Positions 6,423 through 7,018 of a stretch of 7,018 bases of DNA are shown here, one piece after another. The translations under genes were made by a program, and so were the position numbers. A model generated the notes under the pieces. The model was given only the letters and a program-made list of their open reading frames with translations, was not told the origin of the DNA and made no database searches. Source of the stretch: Aquificota bacterium (GTDB lineage: Bacteria > Thermosulfidibacterota > Thermosulfidibacteria > Thermosulfidibacterales > Thermosulfidibacteraceae); the NCBI GenBank assembly GCA_015494645.1, contig WGAU01000113.1, positions 1 to 7,018 on the forward strand, read 5' to 3'. Numbering within the stretch: the stretch's first letter is position 1; every line of letters begins with the position of its first letter.

Positions 6423-6829
6423 GTTGTTGAGATTTTTGTAGGGAAGGGTTATTTGGGGTACTTCAGATTTTAAGGCTTCATATTCTGGGTCTTTATGTAC
6501 AAGTGTAGCTCTGTTGCGCTTGGCAAATGCTGCTATTAAGGCATCTGCCAAGGAAATCTTGTGCGATGCTTTGAATTTCCCTGCTGTAATTAGGGTTGCT
6601 TCGTCTATTTCCCAAAGGATTTCTGCTTCTAAGCTTTTTAGAAAAGCGTACCTTCACTGGCTATGCGATTTCCTTTTTCCCGCAAAGATATGTAATAGAC
6701 TTCAAGCAGGACGATGAATGGAATTATAATATCATTGGAGGTAAGGATAGATTCAATTTCGTCTGCCCCTGCTTCATCTTCCATGAAGGTAAACCAAGCT
6801 GAAGTGTCCAATAGAAATTTTTCACTCAC
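6417..6829 (-). pseudogene. vapC: VapC-type PIN-domain toxin, broken by a one-base frameshift
   Basis: This is a PIN-domain ribonuclease toxin in two frames. The first part starts at GTG 6829 and encodes 63 aa, with LLDTSAW (first catalytic Asp8) and VLLEVYY (Glu43), ending at a stop at 6640-6638. The second part is open in the neighbouring frame from 6653 to the stop at 6419-6417. It reads RYAFLKSLEAEILWEIDEAT, then SLADALIAAFAKRN and LVHKDPEYEAL with the remaining acidic residues, and ends LPYKNLNNL. Joined near 6650-6653 they give about 137 aa, the normal VapC length, with every motif in order. One base appears to be missing, for example an A from GAA-AGG-TAC (Glu-Arg-Tyr). The GTG start overlaps the antitoxin stop by 8 nt, the usual coupled layout. 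A sequencing error is possible, but the antitoxin next door is damaged too, so real decay is more likely. Confidence 0.82.
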
Positions 6830-6954
6830 GAGAACGGTCCGATTGGCGTTCTTTCAAAAGTTTTTCAAGCAGTTTTTCTCCTTTGGCTGTTCCATGGATG
6901 GATTTTAGACTCTGGTATAGTCGTTTGTCCCTTTTCGGTAACAAAGGTTTTCAT
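6822..6954 (-). pseudogene. vapB: Remnant of an AbrB/VapB-type antitoxin with its middle deleted
   Basis: Reading from ATG 6954 gives MKTFVTEKGQTTIPES, the unmistakable start of the swapped-hairpin AbrB/SpoVT DNA-binding domain (VTxKGQxTIP). Within the next codons this frame turns into unrelated sequence and stops. From about 6908, in the next frame, comes LKSIHGTAKGEKLLEKLLKE followed by RQSDRSRE and a stop at 6824-6822. This is the amphipathic, toxin-binding tail typical of VapB partners of PIN toxins. The two pieces abut around 6905-6912, total about 45 residues, and are out of frame. An intact antitoxin of this type is about 75-80 aa, so roughly 30 central residues, the second half of the DNA-binding domain, are gone. 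The tail's stop overlaps the toxin GTG. It cannot make a normal antitoxin, although either fragment might still be translated. Confidence 0.75.
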
Positions 6955-6980
6955 TCTATCAACAGCCAATTCTTTCTTTT

Positions 6981-7009
6981 ATGATGTACGGACTTCTGGA
7001 TAATGGCAA
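6981..7009 (-). promoter_or_regulatory. Possible promoter of the vapBC remnant
   Basis: On the minus strand TTGCCA (7009-7004, five of six consensus bases) is followed after 17 nt by CATCAT (6986-6981, four of six). It lies 27 nt ahead of the antitoxin ATG. No good Shine-Dalgarno is visible before that ATG. The -10 is weak, so this is only a candidate. Confidence 0.3.
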
Positions 7010-7018
7010 GTTGTTATA

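Noticed and set aside
6638..6653. Programmed -1 frameshifting could join the two halves of the PIN toxin.
   Set aside because: The overlap has no canonical X-XXY-YYZ slippery heptamer in the incoming frame (g-ctt-ttc only allows re-pairing in one site), and I see no clear stimulatory structure. The neighbouring antitoxin is also damaged, so decay is simpler.
6822..6950. The antitoxin tail frame is open for 42 codons, back to a stop at 6953-6951, and could be an intact small gene starting at TTG 6944.
   Set aside because: The AbrB signature is in the other frame over the same bases, and there is no ribosome binding site for the TTG. The N-terminal residues in this frame match nothing I recognise, so a deletion remnant explains it better.
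7007..7018. CAAGTTGTTATA at the window end resembles TTATAAGTTGTT at the chemoreceptor end (6418-6429), possibly repeats flanking the vapBC remnant.
   Set aside because: Only about 8 bases (AAGTTGTT) are shared, in AT-rich sequence. That is too short to support a direct repeat or attachment site.

Overview
The window looks like chromosome of a motile, anaerobic bacterium. The evidence is a ferredoxin-dependent pyruvate oxidoreductase operon, a hybrid histidine kinase, a flagellin read from a near-consensus sigma-28 promoter, and a chemoreceptor. Arginine is written mostly as AGG/AGA and isoleucine often as ATA, and the proteins are rich in Lys, Glu and Arg. That fits a thermophile of moderate GC, but the sequence alone does not fix the lineage. 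I see no rRNA, tRNA, CRISPR array or insertion sequence.

Left block (1-1287, minus strand): three tightly packed genes in the order gamma-delta-alpha encode pyruvate:ferredoxin oxidoreductase subunits. They are PorG, PorD (two 4Fe-4S clusters) and the N-terminal 149 residues of PorA, which runs off the window. The genes overlap by 4 nt (porG/porD) and 1 nt (porD/porA), so they form one translationally coupled operon. The beta subunit should lie just outside.

Middle block (1288-6422, plus strand): a divergent intergenic region carries a sigma-70-like promoter. It leads to a soluble GAF-GAF-HisKA-HATPase-REC hybrid kinase of 713 aa. The last codons of that gene contain a textbook sigma-28 (FliA) promoter, which drives a very short flagellin (240 aa, no hypervariable domain, unusual C-terminus). 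Only 24 nt later follows a chemoreceptor of 686 aa with five predicted membrane helices ahead of a Cache-like periplasmic sensor. Flagellin and chemoreceptor therefore probably form a late-class motility operon. The kinase may be read separately or through into it.

Right block (6417-7018, minus strand): a decayed VapBC toxin-antitoxin module. The antitoxin keeps the start of its AbrB-type DNA-binding domain and its C-terminal toxin-binding tail, but the middle is missing. The PIN-domain toxin is split by a one-base frameshift. The toxin's stop overlaps the chemoreceptor's stop, so the two transcription units converge with no visible terminator between them.

The strongest observations are the sigma-28 promoter buried in the kinase gene, the minimal flagellin paired with a multi-pass chemoreceptor, and the double lesion in the vapBC module. 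I do not see a clearly new multi-gene system.
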